From: Bacilli bacterium
Lineage (GTDB): Bacteria; Bacillota_I; Bacilli_A; Haloplasmatales; Haloplasmataceae
Reading direction: 5' to 3'
NCBI GenBank assembly: GCA_012516175.1
Contig: JAAYWZ010000200.1
Location: forward strand, 1 to 45,834
Length of the DNA stretch: 45,834 bases
The notes beneath the pieces were generated by a model that was not told the origin of the DNA, made no database searches, and saw nothing but the letters and a program-made list of their open reading frames with translations. The translations under genes were made by a program, and so were the position numbers. How positions within the stretch are numbered: position 1 is the stretch's first letter; each line of letters begins with the position of its first letter. Below are positions 18,889 to 30,000 of this stretch, in pieces.

Positions 18889-19787
18889 AGAATAATAGAC
18901 GTACTCATAAGAGATTTAACTCAAATTATCTCTTTGTCCTACCTTATGCGGTTATCTTTGTAACTTTTGTGGTAGTACTAATAATTATTTCTGCTTTATT
19001 ATCGTTTACTTATTATGATACTATCAATTTTCCTAAATGGCGTGGTTTAGAAAATTATATTGCCTTATTTACTCAAGACACTGACTTCATGATGTATGCT
19101 TTGCCAACTACAATTAAGTATGCCTTGATAATTGGACCGGGAGGATATATGCTTTCCTTCCTCCTTGCGTGGTTATTGTCACAGTTGACATATCGTATTA
19201 GGACTGTTTTTGCGATTATTCTGTATTCACCAGCACTTACTAGTGGTGTGTTGATGAGTGTCGTTTGGAAGGTCATGTTTAGTGGTGATAATCGCGGTTA
19301 TTTAAATTATTATCTTTTAAAACTTGGCTTAATAGATCAACCAATTCAATGGCTTCAGGATACCAATATCATTTTTGGTATCATGATCTTCGTCGGGTTA
19401 TGGGGTAGTATGGGGGTAGGATTTCTAGCGATGCTTTCAGGTTTATTAAACATCAATAAAGAACTTTATGAAGCAGCTTATATTGATGGTTTAAAAAACC
19501 GTTGGCAAGAAATCTTCTATATTACCATTCCATCAATGAAACCACAGATGTTGTTTGGGGCAGTCATGAGTTTAGTTGGAACTTTCAATGCAGCTGGTAT
19601 TGCGAGTGCTTTAACTGGTTCAACTCCACCACCGCAATATGCGGGTTGGTTAATCGTTGACCATATGAATGATTATGGATTCGGTAAATTTGAGATGGGT
19701 TATGCCTCTGCATTATCGGTTGTGTTACTTCTTATGGTGCTCATTTTTAATCGGGTAGCACAAAAACTCTTTGGAGAGAGGGATTAA
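18885..19787 (+). CDS. Sugar ABC transporter permease, MalF type (first pair)
   Basis: 300 residues with six predicted transmembrane helices. The cytoplasmic EAA loop is present as EAAYIDGLKNRWQEIFYITIPSMKP (about residues 193-217, counted by eye), the contact site for the ATPase. The N-terminus YLFVLPYAVIFVTFVV is typical of the MalF/UgpA group. It overlaps the solute-binding gene by four bases and is followed directly by its partner permease, so the two would form a heterodimer. No ATPase gene is nearby; a shared MsmK/MalK-type ATPase from elsewhere is likely. Confidence 0.92.
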   Translation: MKNNRRTHKRFNSNYLFVLPYAVIFVTFVVVLIIISALLSFTYYDTINFPKWRGLENYIALFTQDTDFMMYALPTTIKYALIIGPGGYMLSFLLAWLLSQLTYRIRTVFAIILYSPALTSGVLMSVVWKVMFSGDNRGYLNYYLLKLGLIDQPIQWLQDTNIIFGIMIFVGLWGSMGVGFLAMLSGLLNINKELYEAAYIDGLKNRWQEIFYITIPSMKPQMLFGAVMSLVGTFNAAGIASALTGSTPPPQYAGWLIVDHMNDYGFGKFEMGYASALSVVLLLMVLIFNRVAQKLFGERD

Positions 19788-19788
19788 A

Positions 19789-20670
19789 ATGCGCAAAAAG
19801 AAAGCATTCTTAGGTACTAATGTCAATCCCCTTAAATTTCATAAAAGTCAAATCAAATTCATCCTCATTGTTCTTCCGATAGTGGCGGTGATGATGATTC
19901 CAATCATCTTTATCATTTCGCATGCGTTTAAACCCCTCGATGAGTTATTTGCTTATCCGCCGCGCATCTTTGTGAAACGTCCCACACTTGAGAATTTCCG
20001 CAACTTAATCGAAGTCACTAGCCAATCGGGCATACCTTTTTCACGGTACTTGTTTAACAGTATAATTGCAACTAGTGCAATTATCTTCTTTACAATCCTA
20101 ATCGGTTCACTAGCAGCTTTCTCTTTTTCCTTCTTACACTATCGTGGAAAAGAGACTTTGTTTAAAGCAAATCAAATTGCGATTATGTTTGTGGCAATAG
20201 CGGTGGCTGTTCCCCGTTTTATTGTAATTAAAAGTCTTGGTATCACCAATACCTATTTAGCTCATATCATTCCTTTATTAGCTATGCCTGTAGGTGTTTT
20301 CTTATTAAAGCAGTTTATGGACCAAATTCCGCGAGAACTATACGAAGCATCATTAGTAGATGGTGCTAATAAGTGGCAGATATATACTAAAATTGTCCTA
20401 CCACTAGTTAAACCTGCTTTAGCCACAGTGGCGATTCTCGCATTCCAAGCGGCATGGAATAATGTGGAAACCTCACAACTCTATGTAGATGATGAGAGTC
20501 TTCGGACATTGCCATATTTCTTCAGTTCTTTAACCCTAGGTACTAGTGGTATCGCTGCTCAGGGAATGCAAGCAGCAGCTAGTTTAATCATCTTTCTACC
20601 CAACCTTATTCTCTTTATCATCTTGCAAAGTAATGTCATGAGTACTATGGCTCATTCAGGTATAAAATGA
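19789..20670 (+). CDS. Sugar ABC transporter permease, MalG type (first pair)
   Basis: 293 residues from ATG 19789. The frame extends to ATG 19771 inside the preceding gene, but 19789 is chosen because GGAGAGAGGG lies 6 bases before it. The protein has six hydrophobic segments and the EAA loop EASLVDGANKWQIYTKIVLP, and it ends in the usual way for the MalG/UgpE group. It would pair with the permease encoded at 18885. The stop overlaps the ATG of the next gene (ATGA), which suggests coupled translation. Confidence 0.92.
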   Translation: MRKKKAFLGTNVNPLKFHKSQIKFILIVLPIVAVMMIPIIFIISHAFKPLDELFAYPPRIFVKRPTLENFRNLIEVTSQSGIPFSRYLFNSIIATSAIIFFTILIGSLAAFSFSFLHYRGKETLFKANQIAIMFVAIAVAVPRFIVIKSLGITNTYLAHIIPLLAMPVGVFLLKQFMDQIPRELYEASLVDGANKWQIYTKIVLPLVKPALATVAILAFQAAWNNVETSQLYVDDESLRTLPYFFSSLTLGTSGIAAQGMQAAASLIIFLPNLILFIILQSNVMSTMAHSGIK

Positions 20671-22742
20671 TGAAACGTCTGGTTTTCTTTGTAAGTTTTG
20701 TTTTCATCCTAGTTGTGGTCCCTTCTTTAACAGTAAAGGCTGAAGCACCTTATGTGACAAGGACCATCAACAGGTTTGGAGAATGGGTAGAAACACAGGA
20801 AGCATATGAGCCAGTGGCAGTTATCAAGAGTTTTGGTGATGGTGATACATTTAATAAGCCTAAAGATTTGTTCATCACAGATGATGATACAATTTTTGTG
20901 GCAGATACTGGAAATAAACGAATTGTCGTTTTAAATAATAATTATGAATTAATTACAACATTTGGTGAAGATCGGTTAACAACGCCAACAGGTGTTTATG
21001 TCCGTGACGATTATATTTACATCGCTGATTTTGGTAAAGAGGATGACCTAACAACAGGAAGAGTATTCATCTATCAATATGATAAGGAATTGGGAGAAGT
21101 TTCCTTCTATAAAGAGTTAGGTCGACCAGAAAGTAGAATCTTAGAAGTAGATCAATTTATCTATCGACCCGAAAAAATTGCCGTAGATAAGAATCATACA
21201 ATGTATATTGTTAGTCAGGGAAGTTATAACGGTATTCTCTTAGTCAATTCCGAAAACCGATTTTTAAATTACTTTGCACCTAATAGCGTAAAAGGAACTT
21301 TATGGGATAGAATTCAATACTTACTATACGCTGATAATCCGAGAGTAATCTTAACGAAAAAAATACCCCCACCACCATATAATGTCAGTTTAGATGATCG
21401 AGGTTTTATTTATACTGTTACCCAAACAGTTATCCGAAATAATGTTGGGGATACTGTAAAGAAAGTAAACATCGGTGGTGTCAACTTCTTTCCAGTAGAA
21501 ATGATTGCGAGCGATAAGTTTGTTGATAGTATACCCGGTCATGTTGGTAATCTCTATGTAGCTACCCAAAGTGGTTTTATTTACGAGTATGATTATGATG
21601 GCAATGTCTTATTTATCTTCGCAGGAAACGGTTATGGTTACGATAAGATAGGGTTATTCAGTTCAATTAGTGGGATTGCGGTTGATTCTCAAGGTAATCT
21701 ACTAGTGCTTGATGATAATCGCAATAATCTGCAAATCTTCAAAGAAACTCTATTTGCGAAAACTGTACATGAGGCTTTAGCACTATATAACGAGGGTAGG
21801 TATATTGAAAGTCAATCGATTTGGGAAGAAGTACTCCGTTATAACTCTATGTATGATTTAGCTCATAAAGGTATTGGTCTTGCCAAATACATGAAACATG
21901 ATTATAAGGAAGCTTTAGAGAAATTCAAAATTGCAAATGCAAAGGAACAATACAGTGATGCCTTCTGGGAAATTCGTAACGAGTGGTTATTGAAAAATGC
22001 TGGAATTTTAATGATTTCCATCTTTGGTTTATTTGTTGCATTAAAAACGATTCAGTTTACTAATCGTCGATATGCTTATTTAACACCAGTTAAAACAAAT
22101 ATTAAGAAACTTAAGAATGTGAAAACAATAGATGAATTATTGTTTTCCTTTAGATATATCAAAAATCCCGCTGATACTTGTTACGAAGTTAAGTTCCATC
22201 GGAGGATTTCTGTTAAAACTAGTCTCTTAATGCTGGTGATCCTCTTTGGCATTTATATACTAAGTATTCTTTATACAGGTTTCTTATTCAATAACTTCAT
22301 TCTTGAGCGAACAGTTCTCTTTAAAGAAGCATTAAAGATTGTCTTCCCCATCATTGCCTTTGTGATAGCGAATCATCTTATCTCTTCGCTTATGGAAGGA
22401 GAAGGGACTTTTAGAGCTATCTTCATAAATACTATTGGTGCTCTCCTGCCAGTATATATCATATTACCATTCTTAATTATCATCTCGAATTTTATAACAT
22501 ATAATGAAGCCTTCCTTTATCACTTTGGGATGTTTGTCATGCTTTCGTGGAGTGCTGTGATGTTATTCGCGAATGTCAAAGAGACCCATAATTTTACCAT
22601 TAAACAGACGATTATTAACCTAATTTTAACAGTATTGATGATGATCATCATTATCTTAGTTGCCATCATGGTTTATATCATGGTAATTCAAGTAGTTGAA
22701 TTTGTGGTTGATATCGTTAAGGAAGTGATGTTACGTGGTTAA
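20667..22742 (+). CDS. Membrane protein with NHL-like propeller, TPR-like helices and YIP1-like domain
   Basis: 691 residues. A signal peptide (about 1-25) leads into an extracellular region with NHL-like repeats (FNKPKDLFITDDDTIFVADT, then TPTGVYVRDDYIYIADFG, ISGIAVDSQGNLLVLDDN), to about residue 365. A TPR-like helical pair follows (HEALALYNEGRYIESQSIWE and the following helix, about 368-430). After one transmembrane helix (about 445-465) and a cytoplasmic-looking loop, several more helices form a YIP1-like C-terminus. Such proteins occur beside sugar ABC permeases in other Bacillota, but I know of no established function. Its position between the permease pairs suggests a role in surface sensing or holding the uptake complex together. 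Confidence 0.75.
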   Translation: MMKRLVFFVSFVFILVVVPSLTVKAEAPYVTRTINRFGEWVETQEAYEPVAVIKSFGDGDTFNKPKDLFITDDDTIFVADTGNKRIVVLNNNYELITTFGEDRLTTPTGVYVRDDYIYIADFGKEDDLTTGRVFIYQYDKELGEVSFYKELGRPESRILEVDQFIYRPEKIAVDKNHTMYIVSQGSYNGILLVNSENRFLNYFAPNSVKGTLWDRIQYLLYADNPRVILTKKIPPPPYNVSLDDRGFIYTVTQTVIRNNVGDTVKKVNIGGVNFFPVEMIASDKFVDSIPGHVGNLYVATQSGFIYEYDYDGNVLFIFAGNGYGYDKIGLFSSISGIAVDSQGNLLVLDDNRNNLQIFKETLFAKTVHEALALYNEGRYIESQSIWEEVLRYNSMYDLAHKGIGLAKYMKHDYKEALEKFKIANAKEQYSDAFWEIRNEWLLKNAGILMISIFGLFVALKTIQFTNRRYAYLTPVKTNIKKLKNVKTIDELLFSFRYIKNPADTCYEVKFHRRISVKTSLLMLVILFGIYILSILYTGFLFNNFILERTVLFKEALKIVFPIIAFVIANHLISSLMEGEGTFRAIFINTIGALLPVYIILPFLIIISNFITYNEAFLYHFGMFVMLSWSAVMLFANVKETHNFTIKQTIINLILTVLMMIIIILVAIMVYIMVIQVVEFVVDIVKEVMLRG

Positions 22743-25014
22743 AAGAGTTCTAACGTTAGCCATAGTTTTCAGTTTATCATTATGTATCTATAGTGTTGTG
22801 CAAGCAAAACCACAATACAAAAGTAAAACCTATAATGTGGCTAGCCTAGTAACACCTAACTCCAACTTTTTTACTCAGACTCCTAATAAAACCCCAATCG
22901 AAATACCTGAAGTGGGTGAGTTAGAGCGTTTAGGTTATGAATTAGTAGCAGAAAATCATGAACTAGAACTATATTTGCTGAGAAACACTTTAGGTATAGC
23001 GGTAAGAGTAAAGGATACAGGTTATATCTGGTATTCAGTATACAAAGATTATAAGCGTCTTGTAACCACAGGTAAAGCAAGACAATTCATTGAGAGTGGT
23101 GTATCGATTGAATACTTTGATTCAACCACCTTAAACGAAGCGCAAGAATATGTCTCAAATCCTAGTGCTTCTGTTGAGTTAACATACACTCTTAATGAGA
23201 AAGGCTTCCATGTTCATGTAAAATTCACAAAACTCGGGATTTCTTTTGACATCGAGGTTTATATTGAAGGAAAAGAACTCTTTTACCGCGTCATTCATGA
23301 ATCCATTGTCGAAGTGCCATACCAATCACCAGCAATGAAAACACCAAAAGAATATAAGATTAAAGCGATATATGTATTCCCGTATTTTGGTAGTCAAAAC
23401 TATGAGATTAATGGATATAGTTTTATTCCTGATGGATCGGGGGCGTTAATTCGTTACACTAATGTACCGTCAAGCACAGCTTATGTCAAGCGTGTCTTTG
23501 GTGATGATCCTGGTATTGTGACTCCAACTAGGGTCTACGATCATCTCAAAGATGAAGCAACCGTTAATTTAGCGATATATGGTGTAAATCATGGCTATAA
23601 TCAAGCAGCATTTCTAGCGGAAGTAATCTCAGGTATGGGTAATGCAGAACTCCACTCATATCCATACAATTACAATAATGTACGCTTTAATACGACATTC
23701 TTTAAAGATATTGTTAGAGAAAAGTTTGTCGTTCGTATGAGTACGACTGACACAACAGGATTACCTATCATTACGGAAAAACCATATCCAAGTGATTTTA
23801 TTGTCCGATTCAGCTTTTTATCTCATGAAGATGCTAATTATGTTGGTATGGCGAAGAAATATCGTGATAACTTAGAACTTAAAACTGTAAGACCTCAAGA
23901 AAATGTTCCACTTCGTTTAGACATCATCGGATTAGATTTTAAACCATCTTTATTCGGTAAGAGTTATATTACGATGACTACATATAAAGATGTTATCGCT
24001 ATAATGGATGATTTAAATAAGCAAAATATCAATAATGTCGAAGTTATTTATATCGGTTGGAATAAAGGTGGTTTCTACGACAATACACCAATAAAGCCTA
24101 AAGTAGCCAGACAACTTGGTGGGAAAGATGACTTCTTGGCGATGCAAAAGTATTTCGATGAGCATAATCTCGATATTTTCTATTATGATAATCCGATAAT
24201 TGCTTTTACCACTAATTTTAATAACCGTTTAGTTAAGAAAATGAATCTTTCCTTATCAACTACAAGACTGCCAACACCATTGTTTGATGAAGTGTACTAT
24301 TTAAATTACGAGGATATTGGTGAGACTGTTCTTAGATACAAGAAGACTTATAACAAATTAAAGATTGACAAGTTGGCATTTGATTTTCTCGGTGAAAAAC
24401 TCTACTCATACCTATATAAATCAAAAACTCATTATCGTGATGATGCCATTAGAGAAGTAATTCAGGAACTTGAAGAATTAAATGATTTTGAAATAGCACT
24501 ATTTAAAGCTAATAGTTACACTTATCCGTATATCAGTAGTAACTATGACATGTATTATGAATCAAATAAATATACCTATATAACTGATTCTGTACCATTC
24601 ATACCTTTAGTTCTTTCCGGACATATCGAAATGTATTCTCCCCATATTAACTTCATGAGTGATTATCAGTTAATCTCCTTAAGACTGATTGAATATAACA
24701 TTTATCCAAGTTTCATTATCACGAAAGAACCAACCCATAAGTTACGCTATACCAACTCGGAGTGGGTCTATACATCAGAATATAACCTCTGGCGTAATCA
24801 AATTAATGAGACTTATCACTTTATAAATGATAGTTTAAGACATGTAGTAGGTAATGAAATGATAAATCACGAATACATCGCTCAGGGGATTTGCAAGGTC
24901 ACTTATGATAATGGCGTAGAAATATATATTAATTATACAAATAGTGATTTTAACCATGAGGATTTTACGATTCCTTCTCTTAATGTCGTGGTAAGAGGAG
25001 GAGATAACTCATGA
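22735..25014 (+). CDS. DUF5696-type exported protein
   Basis: 759 residues from GTG 22735, with AGGAAG 11 bases before it and an 8-base overlap with the previous gene. A signal peptide (about 1-24) has no clear lipobox. The opening of the mature part (LERLGYELVAENHELELYLLRNTLGIAVRVKDTGYIW, residues about 63-99, described here in two pieces: a beta-strand with LELYL and the IAVRVKDTGYIW motif) is characteristic of DUF5696 proteins. The C-terminal half looks like a barrel-type glycosidase fold (DIIGLDFKP, VEVIYIGWNKGG, KLKIDKLAFDFLGE), but no catalytic pair can be assigned with confidence. DUF5696 genes are commonly found beside sugar permeases and YIP1-like genes, as here. An exported glycan-active enzyme is the most likely role. 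Confidence 0.7.
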   Translation: MVKRVLTLAIVFSLSLCIYSVVQAKPQYKSKTYNVASLVTPNSNFFTQTPNKTPIEIPEVGELERLGYELVAENHELELYLLRNTLGIAVRVKDTGYIWYSVYKDYKRLVTTGKARQFIESGVSIEYFDSTTLNEAQEYVSNPSASVELTYTLNEKGFHVHVKFTKLGISFDIEVYIEGKELFYRVIHESIVEVPYQSPAMKTPKEYKIKAIYVFPYFGSQNYEINGYSFIPDGSGALIRYTNVPSSTAYVKRVFGDDPGIVTPTRVYDHLKDEATVNLAIYGVNHGYNQAAFLAEVISGMGNAELHSYPYNYNNVRFNTTFFKDIVREKFVVRMSTTDTTGLPIITEKPYPSDFIVRFSFLSHEDANYVGMAKKYRDNLELKTVRPQENVPLRLDIIGLDFKPSLFGKSYITMTTYKDVIAIMDDLNKQNINNVEVIYIGWNKGGFYDNTPIKPKVARQLGGKDDFLAMQKYFDEHNLDIFYYDNPIIAFTTNFNNRLVKKMNLSLSTTRLPTPLFDEVYYLNYEDIGETVLRYKKTYNKLKIDKLAFDFLGEKLYSYLYKSKTHYRDDAIREVIQELEELNDFEIALFKANSYTYPYISSNYDMYYESNKYTYITDSVPFIPLVLSGHIEMYSPHINFMSDYQLISLRLIEYNIYPSFIITKEPTHKLRYTNSEWVYTSEYNLWRNQINETYHFINDSLRHVVGNEMINHEYIAQGICKVTYDNGVEIYINYTNSDFNHEDFTIPSLNVVVRGGDNS

Positions 25015-26000
25015 AAGCAAAAATCGTAAATTTCATGGGTAAAGCATTAAGGTATTTAAAACTAGCTTGGTTTTATGTAAGTAAATATTCAGGACTTAAG
25101 TGGTTGTGGAAGCAGTACAAGAGATTAAGTAATCGTAAACGCAAGATGATAATTGGTTATCTCTTTATTTCCCCATATCTTGTGGGATTAGTGATCTTAG
25201 GTTTACGACCACTAATCTCTTCGTTAAGGATGAGTTTTGCGGATACTGCAGCATATGTCTATAACCAAGAAAAGCAAATCGTCGAGTTCATTGTTAAGGG
25301 ATTTGGTCTAAAACAATATTTCAGTTTATTTAAAAACAATCCCGAACATGTAACTACCATTGTGTCATTTCTTCGTGATATCGCCTTAGTTGTTCCAATT
25401 GTATTAGTTTTTTCTCTAATCTTAGCACTAATGTTGAACCAAAAACTACCTGGGAGAGGTATTTTCAGAGTAATCTTTTTTATTCCCGTAATTCTCTTAA
25501 GTGGTTCGATGATTCGCAATTTCAATACTTATGGTTTATTAACCGTTCCTGCCATCGTTAATAATGCGATTACCGAATCAATTAGTTTCTATTTTCCTGA
25601 TTTCATTGCGACAATTATTATTGGAACTTTTGATCGGGTAGTGCTGTTTCTCTGGTTAAGTGGTGTCCAAACCCTCATCTTTTTAGCAGGACTGCAAAAA
25701 ATGGATTCGCAAATTTATGAAGCTGCTTCCATCGATGGGGCAAGTCTATGGGAAAGTTTCTGGAAGATAACTTTACCACAGCTAATACCATTGATGTTTA
25801 TCAATATTATCTATACAACGGTAATTTACAGTAATCTCTCTAACAATCCCATTATTGGGTTAATAAATTCAACGATGGTTGATGTGAAGTTTGGACGTGC
25901 TTATGCAAGTATGCTCGCTTGGGTTCTTTTCTTAATCGAATTAGCAATTATCCTAGTTTATAGCGGTATCGTGAAGTTAGCTTCACGAAGATACAATTAG
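25011..26000 (+). CDS. Sugar ABC transporter permease, MalF type (second pair)
   Basis: 329 residues. A basic N-terminal extension of about 45 residues precedes the first helix (MIIGYLFISPYLVGLVILGLR). Six predicted helices and the EAA loop EAASIDGASLWESFWKITLP place it in the MalF/UgpA group. It overlaps the DUF5696 gene by four bases. The presence of a second permease pair with two solute-binding proteins upstream suggests two importers, perhaps for different chain lengths, although the pairing of binding proteins with permeases is not shown by the sequence. Confidence 0.92.
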   Translation: MKAKIVNFMGKALRYLKLAWFYVSKYSGLKWLWKQYKRLSNRKRKMIIGYLFISPYLVGLVILGLRPLISSLRMSFADTAAYVYNQEKQIVEFIVKGFGLKQYFSLFKNNPEHVTTIVSFLRDIALVVPIVLVFSLILALMLNQKLPGRGIFRVIFFIPVILLSGSMIRNFNTYGLLTVPAIVNNAITESISFYFPDFIATIIIGTFDRVVLFLWLSGVQTLIFLAGLQKMDSQIYEAASIDGASLWESFWKITLPQLIPLMFINIIYTTVIYSNLSNNPIIGLINSTMVDVKFGRAYASMLAWVLFLIELAIILVYSGIVKLASRRYN

Positions 26001-26013
26001 CGAGGTGATGAAG

Positions 26014-26952
26014 TTGAAAAAACTTAATAAACAGCGACTAAAACGGACGCTATTTGGAATTTATGGTAATGATGGACTTGTATTTAAAATCGTCTTGTAC
26101 CTATTACTGATTGGTATTAGTTTCATCTTTCTCTATCCTTTATTACGAATGTTAGCGTCAAGCTTCATGAACCTCGAAGATTTAATTGACCCAACGAGTA
26201 TCTGGATACCCAAGCACTTTAACTTACAAAACTATGTAAAATCTTGGTACACCTTAAACGCGATACCACGTTTATGGGATTCGTTAATCGTAACTTTATC
26301 ACCGACAATTTGCATCATTGTATCTAGTAGTTTAATCGGTTATGGTTTTGCGAAGTTCACTTTTCCTTTTAAGCGGATTTTAATGGGGATCCTCGTTGGT
26401 ATGTTCTTAGTACCAACGATTCTCCTAGCAATCCCTACTTATGTTATCTTTCGAGAAATACATCTACTAAACTCGTTAAAAGCATTTAATGTTCCAGCAC
26501 TTTTAGGGTTTGGGTTAAGACAAACAATATTCATTCTGATTTTCTATCAATTCTTTCGCCAAATTCCAAATGAACTTATTGAGGCTGCTGAAGTTGATGG
26601 GGCAAATACGGTTAGAATTTTTCTTACCATAGCAATTCCATTAAGTTTACCAGCATTCCTCATCTGTTTCTTATATAGTTTCGTTTGGTATTGGAATGAA
26701 ACAAGTCTCGCTACCATGTACTTTGGTGAAAAATACACCACTTTACCAATGGCCGTGGAAAACTTCAGAGCCACATATGAATTACTATATCCTAGTGGTT
26801 CAGTTGGCTTAGGTGCAGCTCATAACATCTTTAATCAAGGAGTTCTTTTTGCTGGTATTATTATCTCGATAATTCCATTATTAATAATTTACTTTGTGGC
26901 ACAAAAATGGTTCATAGAAGGGGTAGACCGTTCTGGTATCGCCGGAATGTAA
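26014..26952 (+). CDS. Sugar ABC transporter permease, MalG type (second pair)
   Basis: About 312 residues from TTG 26014. GTG 26005 and ATG 26008 are in frame, but they lie inside or directly against the GAGGTG ribosome binding site; TTG 26014 has a spacing of 6 bases. Six hydrophobic helices and the EAA loop EAAEVDGANTVRIFLTIAIP are present. The C-terminus (FVAQKWFIEGVDRSGIAG) is typical of the MalG/LacG group. It would form a heterodimer with the product of the gene just upstream. Confidence 0.9.
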   Translation: MKKLNKQRLKRTLFGIYGNDGLVFKIVLYLLLIGISFIFLYPLLRMLASSFMNLEDLIDPTSIWIPKHFNLQNYVKSWYTLNAIPRLWDSLIVTLSPTICIIVSSSLIGYGFAKFTFPFKRILMGILVGMFLVPTILLAIPTYVIFREIHLLNSLKAFNVPALLGFGLRQTIFILIFYQFFRQIPNELIEAAEVDGANTVRIFLTIAIPLSLPAFLICFLYSFVWYWNETSLATMYFGEKYTTLPMAVENFRATYELLYPSGSVGLGAAHNIFNQGVLFAGIIISIIPLLIIYFVAQKWFIEGVDRSGIAGM

Positions 26953-27000
26953 TATAAAAAATAAGTAAATAAAAATATATTTCTTGAAAGGGAGGATTGT

Positions 27001-30000
27001 ATGAAAAGACTATTTGCGTTGTTTTCGGTGCTGTTGTTGCTTCTTTTAGTCTCATGTCAATTATTCCAAAAAACTACAACAGAAACGACAACGACAGGAG
27101 CCACAACTACTCAAGTAACAACGACTGAACCAGTCGTGAACAAACCTGTTATTAACGGGGTAAAAGACATTACGATTGTACGTGGTGAACCTTTTAGACC
27201 CCTAGAAGGTATCTCAGCATATGATGTTGAGGATGGTGATTTAACAGAGGAAATTCAGTATTCTGGTAATGTTAATCCTAATATCGTTGGTGAATATTGG
27301 GATGAGTTTACTGTTACTGATTCCGATGGTAACACTACATCCGCAAGAAGAAAAGTAACTGTTATCCTTGTTGATACAGAAGCACCAATCTTATCAGGTG
27401 TTGGTAATGTTATAGTCCTCGTGGGGTCAGAATTTGACCCAATGGAAGGTGTCGAAGCAAATGACACTATTGATGGTAACTTAACAAGTAGTATTGAAGT
27501 AGAAGGTTCTGTCAATGTATGGGTACCAGGTGAATATCTTGTAAAATACACTGTAGCTGACAACTCTGATAATAAGGTTGAAAGAACGCGTAAGATCACA
27601 GTAACTTTAGGGGATTTTGATTTTGCGGAAGAAAACGCTGTTCAAAATGGCACTTTTGATGAAAATTATGAAAACTGGACCTCTAATGGTACTTTAGCAG
27701 TAACAAATGGCGAACTTGTGGTAACTTTAGCAGAAGAAAATACAACATTAGCTCAAACTGGTATTACTGGTGGTACTATTGAGGAAGAAGATGAATATAG
27801 TCTTGTAAAACTGACTTTTACGGCTCGTAGTGAACAAACTATGACCATCTCTACTTCATTAACCAACGCTGTAACTGGCGAACATAGCTTTACACTAAGT
27901 AATGAAATGAAGATTTATACAGTATACTTCAAAATTACTGAACCATTGACTAATGCCGAACTCAAGTTCAACTTGGGTGCAAATGGTACAATTATTCTTG
28001 ATAACATCACACTTTACTTTGGTAGAATAGCTGATAAAGTTGCACCCGAAATTAAGGGTGGCGATACCGCAATTCGTGTTCCAGTTGGACGTCAAGATAT
28101 CATCAGTTATCTTGCTTTACAAGGTGTAACTGCAACTGATAATTTTGATGGCAATGTTACTAGTAGACTCCAAGTCGACTTTACAGATCTTGACATTGAA
28201 ACAGTTGGAGAGCGAACTATTAAGATAACAGTAACTGATAATGCTGGTAATACGGCGGTTAAAGAACGGACAGCCTACTTCTACATGATGTTCGATTCCG
28301 GTATTATTAATGACCCAGGTTATGATGGAGCATGGGATACTACACAATGGGCCTTATCTGGTGGCGGTAGCGATGTAACTGCTTATACGCAAGATGGTGT
28401 CTTAGTTGTTGATGTTGTAAATCCCGGTGGCTGGGATTCGGCGACAAGTCCAACCTTAATTAATGTCACAACTGATTCCTTCAATGTTCCTGGTTGGTAC
28501 TTATTCACCTTTAAAGTAAAAGCTGAGAAAGACCGGAGTATGAAGGTGCGTGGTGGCTTAGACTTAGGTCGCGATCCTTGGATTGAAGACTTTGAAGGTG
28601 CCAGCAATGTAACCTTCCGCATTACCACTGAGTGGGTAACCCATTATGTTGTATTCTATATCCATGCAGCTGAATCAGAATATGGATTGAAACGGGTTGC
28701 ATGGGAATTAAAAGTTGGTTCTATTACCTGGGGTGACGAAGAAAAGAACAATAAGATTTACTTCGATGATACGCAATTCTATTACTTAAGCATGAAAGAC
28801 CAAGCTCCGGAAATCACACCTAAGAAGGGTATTAAAACTACTTATGCAATTGGTGATGCTTTACCTGACTTCACACAACTCGTAACTGTCATAGATAAAG
28901 AAGATGGTGAAATACCTGTAACTTTAGATATGATCGATGCAAGTGCTGTAAAGATGAATCAAGCTGGAGAATATGATGTTGTCTATACTGTAACAGATTC
29001 ATATGGAAATGAAGTATCCTACACTCTCAAGATTAAGGTGCTCGAAGAAGCAGATACTACACCACCAACCATTACACAAAACAATGATTTACCTACCGTG
29101 TTTGATCAATTTGAAGAAACTGATGTTGACCTGAAAGAGTATATAACAGTAGTTGATGACATTGATGGAGATATTACTGTTGAAGACTACATGATTAATA
29201 AAGGTACCTTCGATTTGAATGTTGCTGGTACACATACTGTAACATACACAATAAAAGACTCCTCTGGTAATGAAACCACCATTACCATTACTTTCACTGT
29301 GAATGATAAAGAAGGACCAAAAATTAGTGGTGCTATCAGCAAGAAAATCTTTGTTGGTGATACATTTGATCCATTAGAAGGTGTAACAGTTACCGATAAT
29401 GTTGATGGTACAATTACCCTCACTTTAGACCATATCGAAGGTAGTGTTGATACTAGTAAGACTGGTGTCTATACCCTTGTTTATCGTGTTAGTGACCAAG
29501 CTGGTAACGAAACTGTTGTAGAAAGAATTATTGAAGTAGTATCTTCTAAAGATATTGTTTATGATAATGAAAATGCCCATGAATTACTTGAACTAGATAA
29601 ATCAGTTGAAGATAATGGTGGAGAAGCAACAAGTGTATATGAAAACGGCGAATTAATTGTCACTATTGGCAATGCCGGAGAATGGGCATCCTATGTCAAG
29701 ATGAAGTATTATCAAAGTGATTTACAGCTTGAATATGGTAAAAATTATAAAATTGTCATCATAGCGAAAGCGGAAAAAGCAAGAAAGATTGGTATAAAAC
29801 TGGGCAAAGCATTAAACCAAGATCCATGGTTTGAAGTTTATGAAGGCTTAGATCCTAATGGCAATATCTTCATGTTATCAACAGATTATCAAACCTTTGA
29901 ATTTGAATTCACAGTTGACAAAGAAGGAGATGCAGCACTAGAAGTACTACTTGGTGTAATCGATTGGAGCGATAATGAACATAATAACATGGTAACTTTC

